NCBI GenBank assembly: GCA_963855995.1
Contig: OY979725.1
Location: 6,334,118 to 6,398,117, forward strand
Length of the DNA: 64,000 bases
From: Muricea muricata
Lineage: Eukaryota > Cnidaria > Anthozoa > Malacalcyonacea > Plexauridae
Direction of reading: 5' to 3'
Positions 47,938 to 61,826 of this stretch are shown piece by piece. The notes under the pieces are model-generated. The model was not told the DNA's origin, made no database searches, and saw only the letters and a list, made by a program, of their open reading frames with translations. The position numbers and the translations under genes were made by a program. Position 1 is the stretch's first letter. Every line of letters begins with the position of its first letter.

Positions 47938-50521
47938 AAAAGAAACGATCTTAGAACCATCAAAATCGCGTTTTAAGCGTTCTAGAAGCGATTGGAGCGT
48001 AAAAACATGTTCAAATCACGAACTAAAAATTACCGTCTTAAATCGATCACGGCGACGTTTTAGAGCTTAAAATGGTGTTTTCAGTGCTAAAGTGAACGAG
48101 TTGAGCGCAATAATGTAGTGCAATCACGGACCTAAAAGAGACCTTCTAAATGGAAATTGCAGAACTTAGCAAGTCGGGAATCATGTTTTCGGCGCTAAAA
48201 CCATCGAGATGAGCGAAATAGCATGTTGAAATGAGAAACCTATAACTTGATTGTAAACTGAAAAGAAACGATCTTAGAACCATCAAAATCGCGTTTTAAG
48301 CGTTCTAGAAGCGATTGGAGCGTAAAAACATGTTCAAATCACGAACTAAAAATTACCGTCTTAAATCGATCACGGCGACGTTTTAGAGCTTAAAATGGTG
48401 TTTTCAGTGCTAAAGTGAACGAGTTGAGCGCAATAATGTAGTGCAATCACGGACCTAAAAGAGACCTTCTAAATGGAAATTGTAGAACTTAGCAAGTCGG
48501 GAATCATGTTTTCGGCGCTAAAACCATCGAGATGAGCGAAATAGCATGTTGAAATGAGAAACCTATAACTTGATTGTAAACTGAAAAGAAACGATCTTAG
48601 AACCATCAAAATCGCGTTTTAAGCGTTCTAGAAGCGATTGGAGCGTAAAAACATGTTCAAATCACGAACTAAAAATTACCGTCTTAAATCGATCACGGCG
48701 ACGTTTTAGCGCTTAAAATGGTGTTTTCAGTGCTAAAGTGAACGAGTTGAGCGCAATAATGTAGTGCAATCACGGACCTAAAACAGACCTTCTAAATGGA
48801 AATTGCAGAACTTAGCAAGTCGGGAATCATGTTTTCGGTGCTCAAACCATCGAGATGAGCGAAATAACATGTTGAAATGAGAAACCTATAACTTGCTTGT
48901 GAACTAAAAAGAAACGATCTTAGAACCATAAAAATCGCGTTTTAAGCGTTTTAGAAGCGATTTGAGCGTAAAAACATGTTCAAATCACGAACTAAAAATT
49001 ACGGTCTTAAATCGATCACGGCGACGTTTTAGAGCTAAAAATGGTGTTTTCAGTGCTAAAGTGAACGAGTTGAGCGCAATAATGTAGTGCAATCACGGAC
49101 CTAAAAGAGACCTTCTAAATGGAAATTGCAGAACTTAGCAAGTCGGGAATCATGTTTTCGGCGCTAAAACCATCGAGATGAGCGAAATAGCATGTTGAAA
49201 TGAGAAACCTATAACTTGATTGTAAACTGAAAAGAAACGATCTTAGAACCATCAAAATCGCGTTTTAAGCGTTCTAGAAGCGATTGGAGCGTAAAAACAT
49301 GTTCAAATCACGAACTAAAAATTACCGTCTTAAATCGATCACGGCGACGTTTTAGAGCTTAAAATGGTGTTTTCAGTGCTAAAGTGAATGAGTTGAGCGC
49401 AATAATGTACTCCAATCACGGACCTAAAACAGACCTTCTAAATGGAAATTGCAGAACTTAGCAAGTCGGGAATCATGTTTTCGGTGCTCAAACCATCGAG
49501 ATGAGCGAAATAACATGTTGAAATGAGAAACCTATAACTTGATTGTAAACTGAAAAGAAACGATCTTAGAACCATAAAAATCGCGTTTTAAGCGTTTTAG
49601 AAGCGATTTGAGCGTAAAAACATGTTCAAATCACGAACTAAAAATTACCGTCTTAAATCGATCACGGCGACGTTTTAGCGCTTAAAATGGTGTTTTCAGT
49701 GCTAAAGTGAACGAGTTGAGCGCAATAATGTAGTGCAATCACGGACCTAAAACAGACCTTCTAAATGGAAATTGCAGAACTTAGCAAGTCGGGAATCATG
49801 TTTTCGGTGCTCAAACCATCGAGATGAGCGAAATAACATGTTGAAATGAGAAACCTATAACTTGCTTGTGAACTAAAAAGAAACGATCTTAGAACCATAA
49901 AAATCGCGTTTTAAGCGTTTTAGAAGCGATTTGAGCGTAAAAACATGTTCAAATCACGAACTAAAAATTACGGTCTTAAATCGATCACGGCGACGTTTTA
50001 GAGCTAAAAATGGTGTTTTCAGTGCTAAAGTGAACGAGTTGAGCGCAATAATGTAGTGCAATCACGGACCTAAAAGAGACCTTCTAAATGGAAATTGCAG
50101 AACTTAGCAAGTCGGGAATCATGTTTTCGGCGCTAAAACCATCGAGATGAGCGAAATAGCATGTTGAAATGAGAAACCTATAACTTGATTGTAAACTGAA
50201 AAGAAACGATCTTAGAACCATCAAAATCGCGTTTTAAGCGTTCTAGAAGCGATTGGAGCGTAAAAACATGTTCAAATCACGAACTAAAAATTACCGTCTT
50301 AAATCGATCACGGCGACGTTTTAGAGCTTAAAATGGTGTTTTCAGTGCTAAAGTGAATGAGTTGAGCGCAATAATGTACTCCAATCACGGACCTAAAACA
50401 GACCTTCTAAATGGAAATTGCAGAACTTAGCAAGTCGGGAATCATGTTTTCGGTGCTCAAACCATCGAGATGAGCGAAATAACATGTTGAAATGAGAAAC
50501 CTATAACTTGATTGTAAACTG
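47938..50521. repeat. Monomers M149-M156: Y Y W I X W-like I X
   Basis: Y (47938), Y (48261, private TTGTAG), W (48584), I-like (48907), X (49230), W-like (49553), I-like (49876), X (50199). The I-like monomers have u97 G and GAGCTAAAAATGG but GTGC and GCGCTA right ends, so they are I/B hybrids. The X monomers both carry GAATGAG. I-like plus X plus W-like is a 3-mer unit of 969 bp; its I-like and X parts are present twice. Confidence 0.8.
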
Positions 50522-53500
50522 AAAAGAAACGATCTTAGAACCATAAAAATCGCGTTTTAAGCGTTTTAGAAGCGATTTGAGCGTAAAAACATGTTCAAAT
50601 CACGAACTAAAAATTACCGTCTTAAATCGATCACGGCGACGTTTTAGAGCTTAAAATGGTGTTTTCAGTGCTAAAGTGAACGAGTTGAGCGCAATAATGT
50701 AGTGCAATCACGGACCTAAAAGAGACCTTCTAAATGGAAATTGCAGAACTTAGCAAGTCGGGAATCATGTTTTCGGTGCTCAAACCATCGAGATGAGCGA
50801 AATAACATGTTGAAATGAGAAACCTATAACTTGCTTGTGAACTAAAAAGAAACGATCTTAGAATCATAAAAATCGCGTTTTAAGCGTTTTAGAAGCGATT
50901 TGAGCGTAAAAACATGTTCAAATCACGAACTAAAAATTACCGTCTTAAATCGATCACGGCGACGTTTTAGAGCTTAAAATGGTGTTTTCAGTGCTAAAGT
51001 GAACGAGTTCAGCGAAATAATGTAGTGCAATCACGGACCTAAAAGAGATCTTCTAAATGAAAATTGCAGAACTTAGCAAGTCGGGAATCATGTTTTCGGC
51101 GCTCAAACTATCGAGATGAGCGAAATAACATGTTGAAATGAGAAACCTATAACTTGCTTGTAAACTGAAAAGAAACGATCGTAGAACCATCAAAATCGCG
51201 TTTTAAGCGTTCTAGAAGCGATTTGAGCGTAAAAACATGTTCAAATGACGAACTAAAAATTACCGTGTTAAATCGATCACGGCGACGTTTTAGAGCTTAA
51301 AATGGTGTTTTCAGTGCTAAAGTGAACGAGTTGAGCGCAATGATGTACTGCAATCACGGACCTAAAAGAGATCTTCTAAATGGAAATTGCAGAACTTAGC
51401 AAGTCGGGAATCATGTTTTCGGCGCTCAAACTATCGAGATGAGCGAAATAACATGTTGAAATAAGAAACCTATAACTTGCTTGTAAACTGAAAAGAAACG
51501 ATCGTAGAACCATCAAAATCGCGTTTTAAGCGTTTTAGAAGCAATTTGAGCGTAAAAAAATGTTCAAATCACGAACTAAAAATTACCGTCTTAAATCGAT
51601 CACGGCGACGTTTTAGAGCTTAAAATGGTGTTTTCAGTGCTAAAGTGAACGAGTTGAGGGCAATAATGTACTGCAATCACGGACCTAAAAGAGACCTTCT
51701 AAATGGAAATTGCAGAACTTAGCAAGTCGGGAATCATGTTTTCGGTGCTCAAACCATCGAGATGAGCGAAATAACATGTTGAAATGAGAAACCTATAACT
51801 TGCTTGTGAACTAAAAAGAAACGATCTTAGAACCATCAAAATCGCGTTTTAAGCGTTCTAGAAGCGATTTGAGCGTAAAAACATGTTCAAATCACGAACT
51901 AAAAATTACCGTCTTAAATTGATCACGGCGACGTTTTAGAGCTTAAAATGGTGTTTTCAGTGCTAAAGTGAACGAGTTGAGCGCAATAATGTACTGCAAT
52001 CACGGACCTAAAAGAGACCTTCTAAATGGAAATTGCAGAACTTAGCAAGTCGGGAATCATGTTTTCGGTGCTCAAACCATCGAGATGAGCGAAATAACAT
52101 GTTGAAATGAGAAACCTATAACTTGCTTGTGAACTAAAAAGAAACGATCTTAGAATCATAAAAATCGCGTTTTAAGCGTTTTAGAAGCGATTTGAGCGTA
52201 AAAACATGTTCAAATCACGAACTAAAAATTACCGTCTTAAATCGATCACGGCGACGTTTTAGAGCTTAAAATGGTGTTTTCAGTGCTAAAGTGAACGAGT
52301 TGAGCGAAATAATGTAGTGCAATCACGGACCTAAAAGAGACCTTCTAAATGGAAATTGCAGAACTTAGCAAGTCGGGAATCATGTTTTCGGCGCTAAAAC
52401 CATCGAGATGAGCGAAATAGCATGTTGAAATGAGAAACCTATAACTTGATTGTAAACTGAAAAGAAACGATCTTAGAACCATCAAAATCGCGTTTTAAGC
52501 GTTCTAGAAGCGATTGGAGCGTAAAAACATGTTCAAATCACGAACTAAAAATTACCGTCTTAAATCGATCACGGCGACGTTTTAGAGCTTAAAATGGTGT
52601 TTTCAGTGCTAAAGTGAACGAGTTGAGCGCAATAATGTACTCCAATCACGGACCTAAAACAGACCTTCTAAATGGAAATTGCAGAACTTAGCAAGTCGGG
52701 AATCATGTTTTCGGTGCTCAAACCATCGAGATGAGCGAAATAACATGTTGAAATGAGAAACCTATAACTTGATTGTAAACTGAAAAGAAACGATCTTAGA
52801 ACCATAAAAATCGCGTTTTAAGCGTTTTAGAAGCGATTTGAGCGTAAAAACATGTTCAAATCACGAACTAAAAATTACCGTCTTAAATCGATCACGGCGA
52901 CGTTTTAGAGCTTAAAATGGTGTTTTCAGTGCTAAAGTGAACGAGTTGAGCGCAATAATGTAGTGCAATCACGGACCTAAAAGAGACCTTCTAAATGGAA
53001 ATTGCAGAACTTAGCAAGTCGGGAATCATGTTTTCGGTGCTCAAACCATCGAGATGAGCGAAATAACATGTTGAAATGAGAAACCTATAACTTGCTTGTG
53101 AACTAAAAAGAAACGATCTTAGAATCATAAAAATCGCGTTTTAAGCGTTTTAGAAGCGATTTGAGCGTAAAAACATGTTCAAATCACGAACTAAAAATTA
53201 CCGTCTTAAATCGATCACGGCGACGTTTTAGAGCTTAAAATGGTGTTTTCAGTGCTAAAGTGAACGAGTTGAGCGAAATAATGTAGTGCAATCACGGACC
53301 TAAAAGAGATCTTCTAAATGAAAATTGCAGAACTTAGCAAGTCGGGAATCATGTTTTCGGCGCTCAAACTATCGAGATGAGCGAAATAACATGTTGAAAT
53401 GAGAAACCTATAACTTGCTTGTAAACTGAAAAGAAACGATCGTAGAACCATCAAAATCGCGTTTTAAGCGTTCTAGAAGCGATTTGAGCGTAAAAACATG

Positions 53501-55043
53501 TTCAAATGACGAACTAAAAATTACCGTGTTAAATCGATCACGGCGACGTTTTAGAGCTTAAAATGGTGTTTTCAGTGCTAAAGTGAACGAGTTGAGCGCA
53601 ATGATGTACTGCAATCACGGACCTAAAAGAGATCTTCTAAATGGAAATTGCAGAACTTAGCAAGTCGGGAATCATGTTTTCGGCGCTCAAACTATCGAGA
53701 TGAGCGAAATAACATGTTGAAATAAGAAACCTATAACTTGCTTGTAAACTGAAAAGAAACGATCGTAGAACCATCAAAATCGCGTTTTAAGCGTTTTAGA
53801 AGCAATTTGAGCGTAAAAAAATGTTCAAATCACGAACTAAAAATTACCGTCTTAAATCGATCACGGCGACGTTTTAGAGCTTAAAATGGTGTTTTCAGTG
53901 CTAAAGTGAACGAGTTGAGGGCAATAATGTACTGCAATCACGGACCTAAAAGAGACCTTCTAAATGGAAATTGCAGAACTTAGCAAGTCGGGAATCATGT
54001 TTTCGGTGCTCAAACCATCGAGATGAGCGAAATAACATGTTGAAATGAGAAACCTATAACTTGCTTGTGAACTAAAAAGAAACGATCTTAGAACCATCAA
54101 AATCGCGTTTTAAGCGTTCTAGAAGCGATTTGAGCGTAAAAACATGTTCAAATCACGAACTAAAAATTACCGTCTTAAATTGATCACGGCGACGTTTTAG
54201 AGCTTAAAATGGTGTTTTCAGTGCTAAAGTGAACGAGTTGAGCGCAATAATGTACTGCAATCACGGACCTAAAAGAGACCTTCTAAATGGAAATTGCAGA
54301 ACTTAGCAAGTCGGGAATCATGTTTTCGGTGCTCAAACCATCGAGATGAGCGAAATAACATGTTGAAATGAGAAACCTATAACTTGCTTGTGAACTAAAA
54401 AGAAACGATCTTAGAATCATAAAAATCGCGTTTTAAGCGTTTTAGAAGCGATTTGAGCGTAAAAACATGTTCAAATCACGAACTAAAAATTACCGTCTTA
54501 AATCGATCACGGCGACGTTTTAGAGCTTAAAATGGTGTTTTCAGTGCTAAAGTGAACGAGTTGAGCGAAATAATGTAGTGCAATCACGGACCTAAAAGAG
54601 ACCTTCTAAATGGAAATTGCAGAACTTAGCAAGTCGGGAATCATGTTTTCGGCGCTAAAACCATCGAGATGAGCGAAATAGCATGTTGAAATGAGAAACC
54701 TATAACTTGATTGTAAACTGAAAAGAAACGATCTTAGAACCATCAAAATCGCGTTTTAAGCGTTCTAGAAGCGATTGGAGCGTAAAAACATGTTCAAATC
54801 ACGAACTAAAAATTACCGTCTTAAATCGATCACGGCGACGTTTTAGAGCTTAAAATGGTGTTTTCAGTGCTAAAGTGAACGAGTTGAGCGCAATAATGTA
54901 CTCCAATCACGGACCTAAAACAGACCTTCTAAATGGAAATTGCAGCACTTAGCAAGTCGGGAATCATGTTTTCGGTGCTCAAACCATCGAGATGAGCGAA
55001 ATAACATGTTGAAATGAGAAACCTATAACTTGATTGTAAACTG
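50522..55043. repeat. Monomers M157-M170: two copies of a 7-mer (2261 bp) higher-order repeat
   Basis: H with GGTGCTC end (50522), L (50845), F (51168), N (51491), Q-like (51814), O (52137), X (52460), then the same seven at 52783, 53106, 53429, 53752, 54075, 54398 and 54721. The spacing is exactly 2261 bp. Both N monomers share AAGCAATTTG and GAGGGC. The Q-like monomers keep u107 T but end GGTGCTC. Private differences are few: GTTCAGCGA at 51008 and GCAGCACTT at 54943. This is the clearest classical higher-order repeat in the window. Confidence 0.9.
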
Positions 55044-57304
55044 AAAAGAAACGATCTTAGAACCATAAAAATCGCGTTTTAAGCGTTTTAGAAGCGATTT
55101 GAGCGTAAAAACATGTTCAAATCACGAACTAAAAATTACCGTCTTAAATCGATCACGGCGACGTTTTAGAGCTTAAAATGGTGTTTTCAGTGCTAAAGTG
55201 AACGAGTTGAGCGCAATAATGTAGTGCAATCACGGACCTAAAAGAGACCTTCTAAATGGAAATTGCAGAACTTAGCAAGTCGGGAATCATGTTTTCGGCG
55301 CTAAAACCATCGAGATGAGCGAAATAGCATGTTGAAATGAGAAACCTATAACTTGATTGTAAACTGAAAAGAAACGATCTTAGAACCATCAAAATCGCGT
55401 TTTAAGCGTTCTAGAAGCGATTGGAGCGTAAAAACATGTTCAAATCACGAACTAAAAATTACCGTCTTAAATCGATCACGGCGACGTTTTAGAGCTTAAA
55501 ATGGTGTTTTCAGTGCTAAAGTGAACGAGTTGAGCGCAATAATGTACTCCAATCACGGACCTAAAACAGACCTTCTAAATGGAAATTGCAGAACTTAGCA
55601 AGTCGGGAATCATGTTTTCGGTGCTCAAACCATCGAGATGAGCGAAATAACATGTTGAAATGAGAAACCTATAACTTGCTTGTGAACTAAAAAGAAACGA
55701 TCTTAGAACCATCAAAATCGCGTTTTAAGCGTTCTAGAAGCGATTTGAGCGTAAAAACATGTTCAAATCACGAACTAAAAATTATCGTCTCAAATCGATC
55801 ACGGCGACGTTTTAGAGCTTAAAATGGTGTTTTCAGTGCTAAAGTGAACGAGTTGAGCGCAATAATGTACTGTAATCACGGACCTAAAAGAGACCTTCTA
55901 AATGGAAATTGCAGAACTTAGCAAGTCGGGAATCATGTTTTCGGCGCTAAAACCATCGAGATGAGCGAAATAGCATGTTGAAATGAGAAACCTATAACTT
56001 GATTGTAAACTGAAAAGAAACGATCTTAGAATAGTAAAAATCGCGTTTTAAGCGTTTTAGAAGCGATTTGAGCGTAAAAACATGTTCAAATCACGAACTA
56101 AAAATTACCGTCTTAAATCGATCACGGCGACGTTTTAGAGCTTAAAATGGTGTTTTCAGTGCTAAAGTGAACGAGTTGAGCGAAATAATGTAGTGCAATC
56201 ACGGACCTAAAAGAGACCTTCTAAATGGAAATTGCAGAACTTAGCAAGTCGGGAATCATGTTTTCGGCGCTAAAACCATCGAGATGAGCGAAATAGCATG
56301 TTGAAATGAGAAACCTATAACTTGATTGTAAACTGAAAAGAAACGATCTTAGAACCATCAAAATCGCGTTTTAAGCGTTCTAGAAGCGATTGGAGCGTAA
56401 AAACATGTTCAAATCACGAACTAAAAATTACCGTCTTAAATCGATCACGGCGACGTTTTAGAGCTTAAAATGGTGTTTTCAGTGCTAAAGTGAACGAGTT
56501 GAGCGCAATAATGTAGTGCAATCACGGACCTAAAAGAGACCTTCTAAATGGAAATTGCAGAACTTAGCAAGTCGGGAATCATGTTTTCGGCGCTAAAACC
56601 ATCGAGATGAGCGAAATAGCATGTTGAAATGAGAAACCTATAACTTGATTGTAAACTGAAAAGAAACGATCTTAGAACCATCAAAATCGCGTTTTAAGCG
56701 TTCTAGAAGCGATTGGAGCGTAAAAACATGTTCAAATCACGAACTAAAAATTACCGTCTTAAATCGATCACGGCGACGTTTTAGCGCTTAAAATGGTGTT
56801 TTCAGTGCTAAAGTGAACGAGTTGAGCGCAATAATGTAGTGCAATCACGGACCTAAAACAGACCTTCTAAATGGAAATTGCAGAACTTAGCAAGTCGGGA
56901 ATCATGTTTTCGGTGCTCAAACCATCGAGATGAGCGAAATAACATGTTGAAATGAGAAACCTATAACTTGCTTGTGAACTAAAAAGAAACGATCTTAGAA
57001 CCATCAAAATCGCGTTTTAAGCGTTTTAGAAGCGATTTGAGCGTAAAAACATGTTCAAATCACGAACTACAAATTACGGTCTTGAATCGATCACATCGAC
57101 GTTTTAGAGCTTAAAATGGTGTTTTCAGTGCTAAAGTGAACGAGTTGAGCGCAATAATGTAGTGCAATCACGGACGTAAAAGAGACCTTCTAAATGGAAA
57201 TTGCAGAACTTAGCAAGTCGGGAATCATGTTTTCGGCGCTAAAGCCATCGAGATGAGCGAAATAGCATGTTGAAATGAGAAACCTATAACTTGATTGTAA
57301 ACTG
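55044..57304. repeat. Monomers M171-M177: H A-like Z1 Z2 Y W Z3
   Basis: H (55044), A-like (55367), Z1 (55690: ATTATCGTCTCAAA, CTGTAATC), Z2 (56013: GAATAGTAAAA at u18, u171 A), Y (56336), W (56659), Z3 (56982: ACTACAAATT, CTTGAATCG, CACATCGACG, GGACGTAAAA, AAAGCC). Z1-Z2-Y returns at 59566 and 60858. Z3 returns at 61827, offset 4845 bp (15 monomers). Confidence 0.8.
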
Positions 57305-59242
57305 AAAAGAAACGATCTTAGAACCATCAAAATCGCGTTTTAAGCGTTTTAGAAGCGATTGGAGCGTAAAAACATGTTCAAATGACGAACTAAAAATTAC
57401 CGTGTTAAATCGATCACGGCGACGTTTTAGAGCTTAAAATGGTGTTTTCAGTGCTAAAGTGAACGAGTTGAGCGCAATGATGTACTGCAATCACGGACCT
57501 AAAAGAGATCTTCTAAATGGAAATTGCAGAACTTAGCAAGTCGGGAATCATGTTTTCGGCGCTCAAACTATCGAGATGAGCGAAATAACATGTTGAAATA
57601 AGAAACCTATAACTTGCTTGTAAACTGAAAAGAAACGATCGTAGAACCATCAAAATCGCGTTTTAAGCGTTTTAGAAGCAATTTGAGCGTAAAAAAATGT
57701 TCAAATCACGAACTAAAAATTACCGTCTTAAATCGATCACGGCGACGTTTTAGAGCTTAAAATGGTGTTTTCAGTGCTAAAGTGAACGAGTTGAGGGCAA
57801 TAATGTACTGCAATCACGGACCTAAAAGAGACCTTCTAAATGGAAATTGCAGAACTTAGCAAGTCGGGAATCATGTTTTCGGTGCTCAAACCATCGAGAT
57901 GAGCGAAATAACATGTTGAAATGAGAAACCTATAACTTGCTTGTGAACTAAAAAGAAACGATCTTAGAACCATCAAAATCGCGTTTTAAGCGTTCTAGAA
58001 GCGATTTGAGCGTAAAAACATGTTCAAATCACGAACTAAAAATTACCGTCTTAAATTGATCACGGCGACGTTTTAGAGCTTAAAATGGTGTTTTCAGTGC
58101 TAAAGTGAACGAGTTGAGCGCAATAATGTACTGCAATCACGGACCTAAAAGAGACCTTCTAAATGGAAATTGCAGAACTTAGCAAGTCGGGAATCATGTT
58201 TTCGGTGCTCAAACCATCGAGATGAGCGAAATAACATGTTGAAATGAGAAACCTATAACTTGCTTGTGAACTAAAAAGAAACGATCTTAGAATCATAAAA
58301 ATCGCGTTTTAAGCGTTTTAGAAGCGATTTGAGCGTAAAAACATGTTCAAATCACGAACTAAAAATTACCGTCTTAAATCGATCACGGCGACGTTTTAGA
58401 GCTTAAAATGGTGTTTTCAGTGCTAAAGTGAACGAGTTGAGCGAAATAATGTAGTGCAATCACGGACCTAAAAGAGACCTTCTAAATGGAAATTGCAGAA
58501 CTTAGCAAGTCGGGAATCATGTTTTCGGCGCTAAAACCATCGAGATGAGCGAAATAGCATGTTGAAATGAGAAACCTATAACTTGATTGTAAACTGAAAA
58601 GAAACGATCTTAGAACCATCAAAATCGCGTTTTAAGCGTTCTAGAAGCGATTGGAGCGTAAAAACATGTTCAAATCACGAACTAAAAATTACCGTCTTAA
58701 ATCGATCACGGCGACGTTTTAGAGCTTAAAATGGTGTTTTCAGTGCTAAAGTGAACGAGTTGAGCGCAATAATGTACTCCAATCACGGACCTAAAACAGA
58801 CCTTCTAAATGGAAATTGCAGAACTTAGCAAGTCGGGAATCATGTTTTCGGTGCTCAAACCATCGAGATGAGCGAAATAACATGTTGAAATGAGAAACCT
58901 ATAACTTGATTGTAAACTGAAAAGAAACGATCTTAGAACCATAAAAATCGCGTTTTAAGCGTTTTAGAAGCGATTTGAGCGTAAAAACATGTTCAAATCA
59001 CGAACTAAAAATTACCGTCTTAAATCGATCACGGCGACGTTTTAGAGCTTAAAATGGTGTTTTTAGTGCTAAAGTGAACGAGTTGAGCGCAATAATGTAG
59101 TGCAATCACGGACCTAAAAGAGACCTTCTAAATGGAAATTGCAGAACTTAGCAAGTCGGGAATCATGTTTTCGGCGCTAAAACCATCGAGATGAGCGAAA
59201 TAGCATGTTGAAATGAGAAACCTATAACTTGATTGTAAACTG
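57305..59242. repeat. Monomers M178-M183: Y/F hybrid N Q-like O X H
   Basis: The first monomer (57305) has u45 T and u57 G on the left, as in 62150, then u80 G, u100 G and the F right half. It is followed by N (57628, AAGCAATTTG and GAGGGC), Q-like (57951), O (58274), X (58597) and H (58920, private TTTTTAGTG). The order from F to X is a third, partial copy of the 7-mer at 50522-55043. Confidence 0.8.
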
Positions 59243-61826
59243 AAAAGAAACGATCTTAGAACCATCAAAATCGCGTTTTAAGCGTTCTAGAAGCGATTGG
59301 AGCGTAAAAACATGTTCAAATCACGAACTAAAAATTACCGTCTTAAATCGATCACGGCGACGTTTTAGAGCTTAAAATGGTGTTTTCAGTGCTAAAGTGA
59401 ACGAGTTGAGCGCAATAATGTACTCCAATCACGGACCTAAAACAGACCTTCTAAATGGAAATTGCAGAACTTAGCAAGTCGGGAATCATGTTTTCGGTGC
59501 TCAAACCATCGAGATGAGCGAAATAACATGTTGAAATGAGAAACCTATAACTTGCTTGTGAACTAAAAAGAAACGATCTTAGAACCATCAAAATCGCGTT
59601 TTAAGCGTTCTAGAAGCGATTTGAGCGTAAAAACATGTTCAAATCACGAACTAAAAATTATCGTCTTAAATCGATCACGGCGACGTTTTAGAGCTTAAAA
59701 TGGTGTTTTCAGTGCTAAAGTGAACGAGTTGAGCGCAATAATGTACTGTAATCACGGACCTAAAAGAGACCTTCTAAATGGAAATTGCAGAACTTAGCAA
59801 GTCGGGAATCATGTTTTCGGCGCTAAAACCATCGAGATGAGCCAAATAGCATGTTGAAATGAGAAACCTATAACTTGATTGTAAACTGAAAAGAAACGAT
59901 CTTAGAATAGTAAAAATCGCGTTTTAAGCGTTTTAGAAGCGATTTGAGCGTAAAAACATGTTCAAATCACGAACTAAAAATTACCGTCTTAAATCGATCA
60001 CGGCGACGTTTTAGAGCTTAAAATGGTGTTTTCAGTGCTAAAGTGAACGAGTTGAGCGAAATAATGTAGTGCAATCACGGACCTAAAAGAGACCTTCTAA
60101 ATGGAAATTGCAGAACTTAGCAAGTCGGGAATCATGTTTTCGGCGCTAAAACCATCGAGATGAGCGAAATAGCATGTTGAAATGAGAAACCTATAACTTG
60201 ATTGTAAACTGAAAAGAAACGATCTTAGAACCATCAAAATCGCGTTTTAAGCGTTCTAGAAGCGATTGGAGCGTAAAAACATGTTCAAATCACGAACTAA
60301 AAATTACCGTCTTAAATCGATCACGGCGACGTTTTAGAGCTTAAAATGGTGTTTTCAGTGCTAAAGTGAACGAGTTGAGCGCAATAATGTAGTGCAATCA
60401 CGGACCTAAAAGAGACCTTCTAAATGGAAATTGCAGAACTTAGCAAGTCGGGAATCATGTTTTCGGCGCTAAAACCATCGAGATGAGCGAAATAGCATGT
60501 TGAAATGAGAAACCTATAACTTGATTGTAAACTGAAAAGAAACGATCTTAGAACCATCAAAATCGCGTTTTAAGCGTTCTAGAAGCGATTGGAGCGTAAA
60601 AACATGTTCAAATCACGAACTAAAAATTACCGTCTTAAATCGATCACGGCGACGTTTTAGAGCTTAAAATGGTGTTTTCAGTGCTAAAGTGAACGAGTTG
60701 AGCGCAATAATGTACTCCAATCACGGACCTAAAACAGACCTTCTAAATGGAAATTGCAGAACTTAGCAAGTCGGGAATCATGTTTTCGGTGCTCAAACCA
60801 TCGAGATGAGCGAAATAACATGTTGAAATGAGAAACCTATAACTTGCTTGTGAACTAAAAAGAAACGATCTTAGAACCATCAAAATCGCGTTTTAAGCGT
60901 TCTAGAAGCGATTTGAGCGTAAAAACATGTTCAAATCACGAACTAAAAATTATCGTCTTAAATCGATCACGGCGACGTTTTAGAGCTTAAAATGGTGTTT
61001 TCAGTGCTAAAGTGAACGAGTTGAGCGCAATAATGTACTGTAATCACGGACCTAAAAGAGACCTTCTAAATGGAAATTGCAGAACTTAGCAAGTCGGGAA
61101 TCATGTTTTCGGCGCTAAAACCATCGAGATGAGCCAAATAGCATGTTGAAATGAGAAACCTATAACTTGATTGTAAACTGAAAAGAAACGATCTTAGAAT
61201 AGTAAAAATCGCGTTTTAAGCGTTTTAGAAGCGATTTGAGCGTAAAAACATGTTCAAATCACGAACTAAAAATTACCGTCTTAAATCGATCACGGCGACG
61301 TTTTAGAGCTTAAAATGGTGTTTTCAGTGCTAAAGTGAACGAGTTGAGCGAAATAATGTAGTGCAATCACGGACCTAAAAGAGACCTTCTAAATGGAAAT
61401 TGCAGAACTTAGCAAGTCGGGAATCATGTTTTCGGCGCTAAAACCATCGAGATGAGCGAAATAGCATGTTGAAATGAGAAACCTATAACTTGATTGTAAA
61501 CTGAAAAGAAACGATCTTAGAACCATCAAAATCGCGTTTTAAGCGTTCTAGAAGCGATTGGAGCGTAAAAACATGTTCAAATCACGAACTAAAAATTACC
61601 GTCTTAAATCGATCACGGCGACGTTTTAGAGCTTAAAATGGTGTTTTCAGTGCTAAAGTGAACGAGTTGAGCGCAATAATGTAGTGCAATCACGGACCTA
61701 AAAGAGACCTTCTAAATGGAAATTGCAGAACTTAGCAAGTCGGGAATCATGTTTTCGGTGCTCAAACCATCGAGATGAGCGAAATAACATGTTGAAATGA
61801 GAAACCTATAACTTGCTTGTGAACTA
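59243..61826. repeat. Monomers M184-M191: two copies of a 4-mer (1292 bp) higher-order repeat
   Basis: A-like (59243), Z1 (59566), Z2 (59889), Y (60212), then A-like (60535), Z1 (60858), Z2 (61181), Y with GGTGCTC end (61504). The spacing is exactly 1292 bp. Both Z1 copies share GAGCCAAATAGC, which the older copy at 55690 lacks, so this duplication is younger than the one linking it to 55367. The final Y/W-like end (GGTGCTC, GTGAACTA) marks the right boundary. Confidence 0.87.
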
